DNA of 64,000 nt from Brienomyrus brachyistius (lineage: Eukaryota; Chordata; Actinopteri; Osteoglossiformes; Mormyridae), in assembly GCF_023856365.1 (NCBI RefSeq), contig NC_064537.1, positions 8,444,324 through 8,508,323 of the forward strand, read 5' to 3'. Below, piece after piece: positions 11,801-24,850 of the stretch (within the stretch, counting starts at the first letter, position 1; every line of letters begins with the position of its first letter). The notes under the pieces are model-generated. The model was not told where the DNA came from. It searched no databases and worked only from the letters and a program-made list of their open reading frames with translations. Both the position numbers and the translations under genes were made by a program.

Positions 11801-14214
11801 GCTGGCTGTTTGAATACAGCAAGTTTCAACGAAACTGGCGATATCTGTACCTAACACTTCCTATACTGAATAAATGATTGGAAGATGGATGGATGGACTT
11901 AATGAGTCTGAAATTAAAGACTCTTGCTGGGGATTTCCAATCAGGGTGGTGACTAATGCCCTCCCTTCCCTGATGTGTCTGATGTCAGCTACCAAGGTTT
12001 TAGTTCGGTGGGTTGTAGGGTTTGTACCTTGATACCTTGCAGTTCTGTTTTAAGCCAGCAGCTCTAAGAACCCAGTTGGCATGGGAGGTCATCGTAGGAC
12101 AGTAAGGTGGGAGGACGGCCACAGCCCAGTGTCAAGTCTAGAGACTCTTTACCTTGAATAGCTCTGATTTTTGGGGTTCGCCACTTAAGAGACCCCATGT
12201 TTTTTAGAAAGAAAGAAAGAAAGAATGTATGAATGAATCAATCAATCCCCAAGGGGACAAACTTGCTACATTGACAATAACTACTATTCCAGACGGCCCC
12301 GTGCTTCATTAGATAATGCTGAACCAGTCACATGATCTCTAGTCAGATGACCTACATTCCACCCTCTGTCTGACAGGCGCGCTGAAATCATACCTCAGAG
12401 AGCTGCCCGAGCCCCTCATGACCTTTGAACTGTACAGCGAGTGGTTCAAAGCTGCAGGGTAAATTCCCCAAAGCGACGTCCCGTCCTTCAGGACTGCATA
12501 CCCATTCTCTCCTTCTGAATCCGTCCATTCGCTAATGTTTTTCGACTCCTTCCCTGCCCAGAGAGAAGGAGGTGCAGGGGAAGTTGGAGCGGCTGAAGGC
12601 AGTGCTGCAAAAATTGCCCCAAGAAAACTACAACAACCTCCGGTCAGTGCCTGCGGTGTTTCACGGGCAGGAGAAACGGCAGCTCTCCTTTCGGAACACA
12701 ACATTCCCCATGCCTCGGCGTGGGGCTGCGATTGAAGACACCGCTGAGCTGACCCGCTCCTCATTCCTCTGCCTTTTCTCTCACAGGTACCTGGTCCAGT
12801 TCCTGGCCCGGTTGTCGGAGCAGCAGACCATGAACCTCATGACCCCCAGCAACATAGCCATCGTGCTCGGACCCAATTTGCTTTGGCCGAGGACTGAGGG
12901 GTCGGTACAGGATTGTGGGGATGAAGGCTGCCCGCAACTCTGCGTACAGAACATAAATTCCTGTCCCTCCTCCTCTTCCTCCCTGACAGCGGCGAGTCCC
13001 TGCTAGACATGGCGTCTGCTTCCTCAGTGCAGGTCGTCACTGTGGTTGAGCCCCTCATACAGTACGCCCAGAGTCTCTTTCCGGAAGGTATGCGCTATTT
13101 GTGGGGCATATACTGTATCTGCTCATGCTTGCCTGCGTGTGTGCATAGAAAGGCGAGCATACCTGTGTGGCCTAAGTTTACACAGTGATCTCTTAAACAA
13201 GCAGCATGCTTCATATATTTTGTAACATGACAGAATGTCTGACCTTCTGTCTCCTGATTTCGAGCAACAGCTGAAGACTTTGAGATTCCAGAGCTCCCAG
13301 CAATCCCAGATGTAGCAGAGAATCAATCCCACCTGCCCCAGTCTGGGGCCGAGGACTCTGTCCCTGCCACCAGCCCCTGCTCGCCACCTGCTGACGCAGA
13401 CAGGTACTGAACTGCATTATGACAAATAGACTTTCCCCCAAATTTCCTAATGATGGATAAACTGAAGAAACTTCTCACATCAAACTATACACGTCTGTAC
13501 TTTGTTGCCCTGTGTGTTTGATGACACCTCATATAAGACTCTTTGTGCTGTATTTTTTCCAGCTTCATGGGGACTGTCAAGTCAACCCTTTTCAAGACGG
13601 CGTCATGGGCCAACTGCAGTGCTTCGTGGGAGGATCCGTCCTCTGAGCTGTGCAGACAGAGCCACAGCCAGAATCCCACATCCAATCAGGATCAGCCCCA
13701 AAGTCCACCATCCAGTCAGATCCTGACCCAAACGTCCAATGAGGTCCTGAGAAGGAAGCCCAGCCTAAGGGAGTCTGCCATGAAACAACCTACCCATATG
13801 TCTAGGAAGTTCAGTGCTCCATGCACTGGTATGATTTGCATCCGTTGCTGCACACTGCACTCTACATGTGACAACAGTCTGGTCCATGTTAAACCAAAAC
13901 CTACAGCTGCCAGAATAAACGTCACTTTCATACTGTAATATGAAAGATGAGGTTATATCCAGTCCAAATATCCATCCATCCATCCAACCAACCATCCATC
14001 CATCTTGCATAAGTGCTTTTCCAGTGAAACACCTTTTTCATCCACAGCCCAGTCTGCTGTCAGCAGACATCGGCCCAACTCAAAGCAGCAGCAGCCGTCG
14101 GCCAAGTCCCAGATTTGGCCGAAAAAGAAGCCCAAGGGACCCCCGAGCTACCCGCCCCCCCAGCCCCCTCCATCACCCAATCAGCAGCTCCCGACCGTGA
14201 CTCAGCACATGTGA
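5837..14214 (+). CDS. sh3bp1: SH3-domain-binding protein 1-like, BAR plus RhoGAP protein
   Basis: Eighteen coding exons join in phase to 629 aa: 5837-5874, 7331-7373, 7518-7622, 8215-8291, 8466-8577, 10044-10120, 10304-10391, 10696-10764, 10845-10935, 11017-11153, 11677-11788, 12377-12458, 12562-12642, 12787-12900, 12990-13087, 13271-13403, 13563-13828 and 14048-14214. Residues 1 to about 235 form an N-BAR coiled-coil domain (for example SADLYHFASKEDDYANYFIR). A RhoGAP domain follows, with the arginine finger R283 in GLFR, the K320/R324 motif in GALKSYLRELPEPL and N401 in IAIVLGPNLLW, so catalysis should be intact. KVYGVPLMSHL matches SH3BP1 better than ARHGAP17 or ARHGAP44. The C-terminus is short (human 701 aa) and ends in a proline-rich, SH3-binding-like tract encoded near 14130-14190. 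The family turns off Rac/Cdc42 at the cell front and binds the exocyst. Exon 1 encodes an unusually short N-terminus. Neighbouring cdc42ep1 is convergent. Confidence 0.93.
7137..7164. repeat. (ATCC)n microsatellite in sh3bp1 intron 1
   Basis: A run of TCCA units is followed by a short sequence resembling the tail-proximal part of the SINE at 4284 (CTGCTTATTCATTAC). It is probably a 5'-truncated SINE copy. Confidence 0.6.
7858..8066. mobile_element. 209-bp MITE with about 23-bp terminal inverted repeats
   Basis: The left end begins ACAGACGCTCCCCTACTTAC and the right end is its reverse complement over about 23 bases. The interior is non-coding. Size and structure fit a non-autonomous DNA transposon. 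I found no clear target-site duplication and give no superfamily. It lies in sh3bp1 intron 3, well away from the splice sites. Confidence 0.75.
9257..9311. repeat. Short direct duplication in an AT-rich intron
   Basis: The phrase TTTGATATAATTTATTAATG occurs twice in tandem within sh3bp1 intron 5. Confidence 0.7.
9418..9815. mobile_element. Possible decayed MITE in sh3bp1 intron 5
   Basis: TTTCCACTGC near 9422 and the inverted GCAGTGGAAA near 9735, together with the repeated accent on GGAACC/GGTTCC, suggest a non-autonomous DNA element with inverted ends. The boundaries are not certain and no duplication is visible. Confidence 0.3.
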
Positions 14215-16338
14215 GCCGCCATGACACTTTACCGCAGAGGCGTCTGTGTTGGATGCGTCCAGATCGTGGTTGACACGTACACAGGTCGTACTGGGACCCC
14301 CCTGCGCAGGCCGTACTGGGACCCCCCCTGCTCCCAGGAGGCCGGCCACCGCCCAGCAGTGACCCGAACGCAGACTGTCCAAGTTCTTTAACCAGTAGTC
14401 GCAACCTTGTATATATTTAGCTATTTTGCTAACCGCTAACATCAAAATAAGCGGTTTTGTTGACATTCAGTCCTTCCACCCCCCAAGTCTGGTCTAAACC
14501 AGTCCTTTTTTATACCAGACTGCAATGTTTGTTCTGGATTCTGCAGAGCGCTTAAATAATAATGAGAGAGAAAGAGAGGGAAGACATTTCCTGTGAGATA
14601 CATGTCTACATGTATTAAATGCATCCATTTATTACACTGTTTGTTAAGATTGTTATTATTATCCTTTGAGAGACAGACATTTCTCTCGTTGGTATGTATA
14701 TACAAAGAGCACATATCATTTGCATCATATGACTACGAATACAAAATAATGATATAAAATATACTGCCTTTCTTTCCTTTGATTACTTGCATACATGCAA
14801 ACTAACTAAATTACCCAAGTCATGTGCGGAAGCTTTGGTTTGCTTGATTAAAAACATTAACACATTCATATATTGTTCCATTACAAACAAGATGTGTGTT
14901 CAGAGAATACCTTGCAATATACCATAGATCCAATAGATCTCTTGAGCACACTTAAACCCGGGGAATCTGAAAACTCCCCTTTGGTTCAACTGTCACCGGG
15001 TCATCATTGTTACGGATGAAAATCATGCGAATGTGCAAAAACAATCCCGGAGTCTTCGTTTCCTCTTTCGAGATGGTTGCGAGCTGCGTCTGTCACCTAG
15101 AGATCAGAGTGTCGGCCGGCACACGTACTCACTCATCCTGAAAGTAGCGTTGCCCTCACGCGGTACATGAGGTGGGGCTCTATGAAGAGCCACATCCGGG
15201 GCCGTGTGAATGAGGAAGGAACTCTAGCACTGGCCGCTGCACTCAGGGGGCGTCGGTGTGCTAGAAGGCCCAGGACCAATGAGCTTTCGTTTTCTCAGAC
15301 ACGGGGGATGCCTCGTCCTGCAGATCACATGCGGTTGCTTAATTTCGGACAATCCCTCTCGGCCATGATGACCTGGAACTACGCCATTGATGACGGATCT
15401 TGGGAAATCAGAACTGTGCATAGCGAAGAGAGGCTTCAGAATGGGCCGGCCCATGTACTCAAGATGGAAATGGGCCTGTAGCGGTTAGGAGGAGAGTATT
15501 ATCAAGGATGGACGTTAGCCACAGCCCTCTAGAAGCCCTGAATCAAACGCAGCACAGTTCGTTTCATTTTCCCTTGCAGTGCCGACATGTTTACCAACAC
15601 TGACTTCTCCATTTGAACTTCCTTGACCTTATTCCCTTTCTCTCCCGGTGAACGTATGGTTGCCCTATTTTGAACGGCTCTATTTAAGAAACTCGAAGGG
15701 GGGGGGGAGGTGTTACTTAACAGTTCATTCTTTCCTCTTCCTATCTGAATTACTTGTGCCCAGCAGTGTCTTACGAAAATGCCCTCCCGTAAGATGAAGA
15801 CGGAGAGCGTGAGCGAGGACAGACACATCTCTGTGGTCACTCTGCAGCCCAACACCCATTCAGCAGAATGTCCTGCCTTGGAGAGTGTAGTGACTGGATG
15901 TGGATATATTTAACCGACAGCCCAGCGGCTGAAGTGAACGACACTTATGTCCACCTGATGGTGCTTCTCCGTCTGCTAGCTTCTGTTTATCTTAATATAA
16001 GAACATAAGAAATATCACGACGTACAGGACACCCATCAGGTCCTCTTGGCTGTGTGGACACTGTACTGTTAAGACATTAGTTACTGCTGCTTTAAATTAA
16101 TATAAATCCTGCTTCCTTGGATGCTACCCAGCAACATGTTCCAAACCTTTCCTACCCTTTGCACAAGGAAAGTCCATCGGGTGACGAAGGTCCATTAGGA
16201 TAAGGATTTTTTTGAGCAAGACAGATGAAATAAAACCTTGCAGGCAAAACTTTGCGAGCTCGACACAGGAAACACACACACATACATCAAGAGAGTCACG
16301 TCTGAATGCTTTCCAGAAACACTACAGTCCGTGCTTTT
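14215..16338. other. Convergent intergenic interval with the 3'UTRs of sh3bp1 and cdc42ep1
   Basis: An ATTAAA at 14614-14619 may be the sh3bp1 polyadenylation signal. I found no canonical signal for cdc42ep1 on the minus strand, so its 3'UTR end is unknown. A short CATC/CCAT tract at 13974-14003, just upstream in the last sh3bp1 intron, is another SINE-tail-like microsatellite. No further coding exon is apparent. Confidence 0.45.
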
Positions 16339-19300
16339 TCAGACTTTGATTTCGTCCTCTTCGGGGTCGGTACATGGGCTCCTCTGGGTGGGCGGGCCAA
16401 AGCCCGTATAAGGACTGAAGTCCCGCCCATTGGAGGGGAAAGGTCGTTTTAAGAGCCCGCCTCCCCCGTAATGGCGTGACAACACATCAGCCGCCCTCAG
16501 AAACCGTTCTGCCTCCATTGCCGGCTCCATTCTTCCGGGGGTCTTCACCGCCGTGCCTGGAGATTCCGGTTTTGGCAAGTCCCCATTTTTCCCCTCTTCC
16601 CATTCTTTGTCTGACCGCTCCCTGCCATTTAGCTCCGCCCCCCGTGGGGAATCTGCAACGGCGTTGGTGGATAAAGGGGCAGCGTCGCAGCTATTGGCCG
16701 GCCCTTCTCCCTCCCACCAGAGGCCCGCCTCCCTGATGCCGTCAGGGCTGTCAATTATGCCAAACACTTCGCTCATCAGTGAGGGGCCAAGGTCCACGGT
16801 GAACGAGATCAGGGAGTCCGACCGTGCCAGAGAGTCGGCGGTGCAGTCGGAGGGCGACGGTTCTGGGGAGCGGTGGGTGGGACTATCCTGCAGCTGGCCG
16901 TCAATGCGTGAGAGGCGGGGCAGCGTGGCAAAACCAGAATCCACACCTGCGGACAGACAGGAGCCAGCAAACAGAGTCCGTCAATTAGTTAGGACTTGCT
17001 GATAACCCTCATGCGTCCATGAAAAACTATTTGCGCAAGATCTCAGCCTCCCCTCAAAATTGATTTACTGGTGTATGCAAAAGAACTGGAGACTAAAAAT
17101 TAACTCCTGTTAAATAAACAAACAAGTAAAAAAAAAACAGATAGAATTTTCCTTTGTCTTTATATAATTCACTACATGTAATCATCAGCCATAGGATGCC
17201 AGAGAATGACAGTGGGGGTATTTACGTTTTCATAGTGAAAAACCGCCCACAAACTGCCCATAATGAATGTTGGCAACTAGACAGGGGCAGACCTCTCTTA
17301 CCAAGGCCAGGGACTCTAGGTTGTACTGGGGGATCCCCAGATGTTTCCTAGCCAGCTGTGAGACCCTCCCGGTGTCTACCTGGGGGCCTTTCCCCAGTAG
17401 GATCCCCCCAGAAAGCCTCCCTTCAAAGCCAACCACGCTGAATACTTATAAGATGCCTAAACCACCTGAGCTGATTCCTCTCAACAGGAAGGAGCAGAAG
17501 CTTTATAATCATATAGAATAACATGCATGATATATATAGATGTGCATTTTAGAAGTGAAGGTTTAAGGCAGTAGGAGGCGCTGTCAATCCGCCCAATGCA
17601 GGCCAGGCAGGTTCTAAATTACCTAGAGCTGAACTATTTCACCAGTAAGTTACCTTGCCTGTTTTTTTTTTTTTGGCCTTTGAATCCACCAGAGGCACCC
17701 ACCCTTAGCCAGCAGGTGGCAGCGCTGAGCCAGACGTCAGTCATCAGCCTTTAGGTGTGCGTCTGGCTACCCCCCCCCCCCCCCCCCCCCCCACATACCT
17801 CTGTGCTATGACCTCACTGCCTCGGAATGCAGGATCAGGCTCCCAGGCATAATGACTGACTTTGGCTTGCGGTTTTAAAAATGGGTGGCAGAGAGGAAGC
17901 ATGTGGGGGGGGGGGGGGGGGTTGGGGGGTGGGGGGCAGACTGGTTTCCTCAAGCACGGCCGTAGCTCTGCCAGCATGCAGCATTTTGACATCTGGATCC
18001 ACTTGGTGCTGACGGAACCAATATCCCGGTACCTAAGATATACTTTACAGCCTACATTATTGGATAAAAACTACACTGCTTCTAAATTTTAAAGCACTAG
18101 CAGCAAAATGCAGCGTTAAAGCAAGTGATGGTACAACTGGCAGTAAAGACCAAGTATATTTTGATACTGTGAGCCTGCGACCTTTTAAAGAAAACGATTC
18201 CGGTCATTTCTGAGAAGCAAAGGCCTTCGTAGACAAATGCCTATAGTCATGAAGAAGTCTTCAGTCTCGGTGTGACATCACGCCATATATGGGTTACGTT
18301 CTCACAAGATATAATGATCACAGCCTCACTGTTAATGATGTTTTTGGTAGACAGCGCCCCAGTCCCTGGGCTCAGCCTGGTGGTGTACAGAGGGCTAGAT
18401 ACCAAAATTAAAACTTTACCGATGCCCCCCCCCCCCACAATCAGATCAGCTCCCTGGGGAGTCCCCAATTTCTATTGGCTCTGAGTGATGTCAATCAGAG
18501 GACGTGCATCAGCGTTTTCTCATATTCATGTATGTGACTCAACCATAAATTTAATTTAATAGTAGTGGCAGCTTGAATTTTTTACAGTTGGAGCCCCCCC
18601 CCTCCCCTGTTGTAACCCCCCACTTCAGATCCATCCCTCCTTCCCCTGTAAATTACACAGAGCTGCTTCTTCAAACACGTGAAGGTGAGGTAACCCCATC
18701 TAGCTGTTTCCGGGCCGCCCAGAAACGTTCCCTGGGTTTAGCCCGTCATGTGGTTACATTCCTGCGCTGCTGGCACAGCCGGCCCAGGATGACTTCAGTT
18801 GGCCTCTGGGCCCGATAGCAGATTTCTCACTCAGCAATTCCAGTGTGTTCCCACGTTTGGGTCATGGCCCCGGTGACCGGAATGAGTGGCAACATCGGCG
18901 AGTCGTTGACGTGTTCCACTTTTGGCTTCGTAGAAATCTGTTATTTGTGACATCGCTCAATGTCCAAAGTTTATCAGCCCTGTTCACTGGCATTATTTTT
19001 GGCAAGGAAAAGCTGCTGTAGCATTTAAAATCTCACAGATCTACAAAGTAGCTGCAATATTACACTATCTGCAAAAAAACATGAATGATTTTGTCAGCAA
19101 TAGAACGTGGAGACAAGCAACGGCTGAAACGTAATGCTGACTGGGTGTCTCACCATAGGAGTACATAGAGCCCTCTGGACAGCTGGGCGAGTTGGGAAAG
19201 AGCTCCCTCTTCAGGCAGCCATTGGGAGTGTCGACATCCAGCCGGGGCAGGGAGATGGCGTTCTTGATGATGGGCGAGATGAGGGGAGGGGGCGTGGAGA

Positions 19301-19592
19301 GATCCGCAGCGTCGGCCACTGGCCGGGTCGGGGTCCGGAGGACGTGCCGAAAGGTGCGGGAGAGGAGGCCGCTGGTCTTCTCAGGGGAGGAGTCGGGATC
19401 GGCTGCCCCGCCGTGGTTGCTGAGGAAGGAGGTGTCACCGAAGACGTCGCCGCCGCGACCCACGTGCATGGTGTGCCGGAAGTCGCCCAGCGGCGGGCTG
19501 ATCATGTCGGCCGTCAGGTCGCCCTTGAAGCGCCGCTTGCCCTGCGAGTTGGACACCAAGCCCTTGATGCCCGACAGTTTGCCCAGATTCAT
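16339..19592 (-). CDS. cdc42ep1: Cdc42 effector protein 1 (BORG5 / MSE55)
   Basis: Two coding exons, 19592-19154 and 16946-16339, join in phase to 348 aa. The start ATG at 19592-19590 lies in an exon whose acceptor is at 19612-19614; the donor is GTGAGA next to 19154. Residues 31-45, ISPPLGDFRHTMHVG, are a full CRIB motif (I-S-x-P, then F-x-H-x-x-H-V-G) that binds GTP-loaded Cdc42/TC10. BORG homology segments follow: ISPIIKNAISLPRLD, LDSGFATLPRL, and SLISFTVDLGPSLMSEVFG, ending in an acidic EEDEIKV tail. The MNLGKLSGIKGLVSNSQGKR start favours CDC42EP1 over CDC42EP2-5. BORG proteins organise septins and actin downstream of Cdc42. The protein lacks the long Ala/Pro repeat of human CDC42EP1. The 2.2-kb intron holds several homopolymer runs. 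Confidence 0.92.
16947..19153 (-). other. cdc42ep1 intron between the two coding exons
   Basis: The intron carries a run of about 22 C at 17770-17792 and G runs at 17906-17940. I see no additional conserved exon. Confidence 0.6.
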
Positions 19593-21278
19593 GGCTGCAG
19601 CTCCAAAAAACCTGCGTGTGCAAAACAAATAATCAATGCCCCCCCTCAACTGCACCCCAAGTGACAAAGATAAGATTATTCTAACGTTTCATATTTTTGC
19701 ATTTCATTATATTTCCACTTACAAAAAGATCATTCAACAAAAACATCATTATACCGCTTATACATGCTTTCAAAATGCCAAAATTAAAGTAAATAAAAGA
19801 GCGGATAGATGGTTTTTTTCTTGGTTCTGTTTATTGATCTTGGATGTTCCCCTTGACAACATAAACACAGGGGAAGCTTTCAAAATGTGAACTATTTCGC
19901 CAAAAGAAAGAAATAAGTAAACACGCATTGTAAAACGGTCACCTTTTTTTTTTTTTAAATAAATAATGGCAAACTAAGTGTTGACGATTAGATTCCGCCT
20001 CAATGTGAAAGACGTGTTTGCTTGCTGTTCTCCAAATCCATCGCATTTCAGTCATGATGGCTAAACCCAAATTATGCATCGTGGTTCCTGGAAAACACTA
20101 TATGCGGACAGGGAAGTTCAGTTCCACACAGTTGTTTTGGGTTTTGCTTGTAAAATCTCGCTTCAGAAATAAATCACGGTCCAACTGCATAGGTCGTTGT
20201 GGTCATAGATTTTGAGCATTCATTCCTTATTTAAAGAAGCAAGACAAAGGGGAAAAAAACAGGTTTTCATCCTGTGGTTACTTGAAAAAAATTAATTTAT
20301 GATTTTGTAAACATTGGTAGGGCAAACATTTTTAGTAACGTAAAGGTCAAGAAAGCACCTTCCATATTATGACTGTATGTCATCGGATATGTCGCGTCAT
20401 TTCAAGAGGCAGTAAAATGGCGGTAAAAATGTTTGATTTTATATGAACTTGTGAAGTTTATATACAAAAAGGTTCAAAAGAATATTATCCTTTTAGAAGA
20501 ATAAAACACAAACTTGGCTGTAATAGATCTTCATATGATGCCATCCTGTGTCTTGTTTCAACGTGTACTTAAAATATACACCTGTAAGATAAAAGATTTA
20601 AGCTCTGCCGCTCTATCCACGCCCCTGATCTGGAAGTGTTTTCTCTAGCCTGCTTATAAACATCCAAAGTATGCCCCAGCAGACAAAACACAGTTTTATT
20701 TTTATCCGAAAGCTCATAAGGCACTTAAACTATTATGATAAAATCACTTTGCATGCCATTTTGTAGTCTGACAACTCAGTTACTGTTGACACAGACATGC
20801 CTTTGCAGTGCAGAATCGATTCGGTTGTTTGGCTTGCTTTAAATTTTTTCGAGCATGGAAAACCTACCACAAAATTCGGCAAATTAACGTTTCCTGTGTC
20901 ATATTCTGCCTACGAGATTTTTGATTTACCGTTATCACTGCATACCGAGGCAATATTGTCTTGCCTGTTACTGTCAGTGGCAAAACCACTGCGCTTCGAT
21001 TTTGTCAGGCACATTTTTAGGGTACAGTTTTCAGCTGGAAAAGGGTGTGACCATTACACAGCACACATACCAAGAACCGATATCAGACAGTGACACTATC
21101 CCCTGGCCCTCGTGCAGTAATGTGTAGTGAACTCGATCTGGTTCAGCTGTCTGACAAGCTCCTTCTATGTAATCCCACCGTGGTTAGAGGGTGCTGGCAC
21201 GTGCCCACAGGGTACCAAATTGAAAGGAGCATGTGCTTTAAAAGAACCATGTCTCCATGGCAACAGCAGCCTGCATCC

Positions 21279-21346
21279 AGTGCACCTCATGCAGTGCACC
21301 TCATGCAGTGCACCTCATGCAGTGCACCTCATGCAGTGCACCTCAG
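21279..21346. repeat. 14-bp tandem repeat, about five copies
   Basis: The unit AGTGCACCTCATGC is repeated almost perfectly. Confidence 0.85.
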
Positions 21347-23517
21347 GATGCTCCATCATAACTCCTACTAGTCCTCAGACTTCTTGGGTGGTTTTGTTTG
21401 AATTGCTGTTCCACAGCTCAGCAGTTCTGCTGGTGCTCCAGGCGTTAAAAAGAAATCCTAGAATAAATTTGTCGTCACCTATGTATTTTTTAAGGCAGCA
21501 GATTAATGGGTGGTTCCCAGCAAACACACAGTAATAAAAGACCTGCGTGTCTGACTGGAGTTTTAGATCTGTCCTTAATTTAAGTTTCCCTACCTCTCTC
21601 TCCCCTGTCGCTCTTCTGTCATCCCAACTAAAGCAGCAAACAGTCAGTGTGCAAGTGACAATGACGTACAGATGCTCATGTAGTCACACCTCCACATCTT
21701 ACTCTAAAATCAACGAATGCAGCCAAACTGATGCTTTCGTTCTTTCACGCGATGGCAAACACTATTTTAAGTAACACTTTTGAAATTTCCATGATTTATG
21801 CCACATAAATGCACATCAAACGTGACTCCTAACCAGCCGTTTTTATACACAAGTCCTGACATAATTTGGGGCTCGCTAGTGACCAGAAGCCAAGTTTGAC
21901 TTGGCTTGTTGCAAATGATAATGATAGACTATTCTAAAGACAAAAAAATCAGGCAAAGATAGATGGTTTCTCAAGATGTTGGACTCCGCTCTGGGGTTGA
22001 GGAGACGCTGCGTTCTTGAGGTACCCAGGCATCTGGGTGTTACTGAGATGAGAATCGCGGGTTATTAATGTTGCGAAAATGAAATAATAAAGAAATCTGA
22101 GAAGTAAAAACCTTCACACCTCTTATTTGCTAAATAATGTTTCACTTCAGTGACTGTAGGTGTGGTGTATACAGTACAGGAGATTAACTGTTACTCTGAC
22201 CAGTTAGGACAGGACTAATATGTTGTGATTAATACCGGACTGAGTTTAATGGTCTTATTGATTGCACCGGATGAACAGCAATCAGAATCTGCAACTCAAT
22301 GAAGACAAGTCATCTAAGAGCTGATTAGCTTTTATGAAGAAGGTGGATCATCTGGGGAGCAGAACGCTGGATGCTTCTCTGAAACCACATTATGAAAGTA
22401 TTCGAGTGTTTAGTCTAATTGTGTTTTTCCCATGAAACTTGATTAGATTACTTTTCCACTTCGTTTGAGCACACGGTTACACAGCTGACTGTCGTAGACA
22501 TCATCGTGTAGCTTGGCGGAGACGTCTGTCCATAGCTGCTTACATAACTGACAATTAGCACAACCTAGCATCTTGCACAAGCCTGTTGGGATAAGGGTCA
22601 CAGTCAAGAGGACCCTCTCGGGTTCTGAACCTTAAACCTTCTGGCTGTAGTTCGCTTGCCTTTACCACTGCCCCATACTGATTAGATGTTAATAATGCTG
22701 ACTACAGAGAGACAGACTATATCTCTCCAAATTTTGTTTACAGTTCTGAGTAATCCATTCTTTTTTGTTTATCCCTCATTCCTGCTTTTCATCACTCCCT
22801 TCATATTTCAAGCTTCCTAATCACTAACTTGACCACATGGACAAACATACTATGAGATAAGACCTCATAAGACCTGTTTTCCAGTTTTTTTTTCCCAGAC
22901 AAGAACTTCACTCAATAAACATTGCACCACTCAGTCATGAGATTACTTCCACTTATCAATACAGCGCATCTTCCCCCAATCTGTCCTCCTGGGTCTTTTC
23001 CTCACTCCCCACTCCCCTCCTTCGTTCACCCTCTCCTTCTCCAAAAGTATATATAGGCATACTTTTTTTGGATGCCAACTTGCATGGATGGGGGGTGGGG
23101 GGGGGGGTCAATGACAGGACCTTTACATTTTGGGAGTTACTCTGAAGCCGCTAACCCTCCCTGCTAAACAAATAAAACACTCGAATTTGTGCTAAAAATT
23201 TAGCCAAAGCACATTCCAAATGCTCTAATCTCACCCGAAACATTAAGCCAATACTTAAATGCTTGTCATTACAGTTCCCCCCATTACAGTTCATGGAGCC
23301 CTAATGTGCCCTAACCCCTCTGTTGGGTCTACACCGGGTGCCAGTCAAATCAACAGGATGTTTTGCGTGTTTTTAAACTATGGGAGATTCCACAAGGAAG
23401 CCATCCGAAACAAGTCTCAAACATTAGGAACCTTAAAAAGACGTTTACTTAAACCGGGGCGTCGCTGGGCTATTCTGAAGGGGGTTTAACGACCCCCCCC
23501 CCCCAAAAAAAAAAAAT

Positions 23518-23520
23518 AAA

Positions 23521-23553
<33 letters not shown>
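23518..23553. repeat. (AAT)n microsatellite
   Basis: About a dozen trinucleotide units follow an A-rich run. Confidence 0.85.
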
Positions 23554-23555
<2 letters not shown>

Positions 23556-24667
23556 GTAATAAATGTTTCCTAGACCCCCCCCCTCACATAAATGTACACT
23601 AATTAGTTTAAATCGCGCATCAATTTGCGTTAAAATCAGACCCCCTAGTTAACGCTTAATCGCCATTTTAACACATTTCTAACGATGCTCGTGCTCGGAC
23701 GTTATCACAAAACACAATGTGCAAACAGTATAATGTGATACTATGCAAGCTTGTCCGTAATAATAAATATATTTAAATAACATATACAGTTGCATTATAT
23801 CTATTAAAACTCATTTAAAATGAGTTCTATAATTTGTATTTTGGTTACTTTTATACTTCTGCTGCTTTTTTTCAGCCATTACCTTGGCGGGTTTGAGGTG
23901 GAATCACCTGTCTGAATCGCCCACTTTTTAAACAACTCTCAAACAACGAAGTGTTTACTTAGAGTTAAAAATAAATTCCCACTTTTAGAAAGAAAGCGCT
24001 GTGGCGGCGGGGATTATGGCAGCGAAGTTATTAAAACAACGCTGAAATAACAGACTGAAAGCTCATACGAGCTTAAAATGGAGAGCCACGAAGGGGCTGC
24101 TTTGTGTCCGCAGAAGCAAGTTTTTATTGACTTCAAAAATATTTTGCAACAGAAGTAGTTATACATGTACATGGACCAGCTGCAGACTGCATTCCTGCGT
24201 TATTGCAATGGAGACGCAAAAGGGTGAAAATAAAATCTGATTTAAAAATTGTCAGTACATTGTACAAGGCAGCTAATGAATTCGAGAGTCCATAAAAGCA
24301 GGAAGACGAAAGGAAATAAATACAAGATTCCGGACCAGATTATATATTGCGATCTATTCACCGGTAAACTAACGCTGCTGATCACGCTCCTGACCACGCG
24401 TCTGGTTTCTGTTCCCACGCGCTCTCTTGTATTTATTAACATATAAACCGCTACACCACACACTCTACACAATGACGACTGCCAAAATATCCAGATGATA
24501 TTTTTAAGTTCAAACAAACTGTTATTTTATATTCCTTTTATTGCTAAACATTATGTCTGGGACGTTGCGTTGCGAAGTTTGCCCCTACTTTTATGCAGCC
24601 CGTATTATCAATAGTACATGACTGCAATCCATATTTCCTTTCATCAAATTCCATATAAAAAGCTTAC

Positions 24668-24850
24668 CTTAAAACTTTTGGGAAACTCCTCGTAAGTGGT
24701 AACGTAACGTAAAAGCTTGTATCCGCAAACTCGTCCCTCGGCCAGCCTGCTGCATGTTACAGCTTACAGGGAAGCGTTTTCCTCCGGCGTTGCTTCCCGG
24801 CTCCCTCCCACCCCGGCTGATGAGTGCGGACCGCTACCCCGACTGGCTGG
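24668..24850 (-). promoter_or_regulatory. cdc42ep1: Candidate 5'UTR exon and promoter of cdc42ep1
   Basis: On the minus strand a good donor, AAG|GTAAGC, ends at 24668. The upstream 180 bases are locally GC-rich (CCTCCGGCG, CCCCGGCTG) compared with the AT-rich surroundings. This fits a non-coding first exon spliced to the coding exon at 19611. It is an inference from the splice site and composition only. Confidence 0.4.

Larger units (their letters stand above)
19612..24667 (-). other. Probable 5' intron of cdc42ep1
   Basis: It lies between the acceptor of the first coding exon and a candidate 5'UTR exon at 24668. It is AT-rich, with an (AAT)n tract at 23518-23553 and a 14-bp tandem repeat at 21279-21346. 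A SINE-like degraded stretch at about 22540-22680 ends in tRNA-head-like sequence. No coding exon is seen. Confidence 0.4.

Noticed and set aside
16476..17002. Plus-strand frames opposite the second cdc42ep1 coding exon
   Set aside because: The minus strand carries the BORG homology segments and the correct splice phase.
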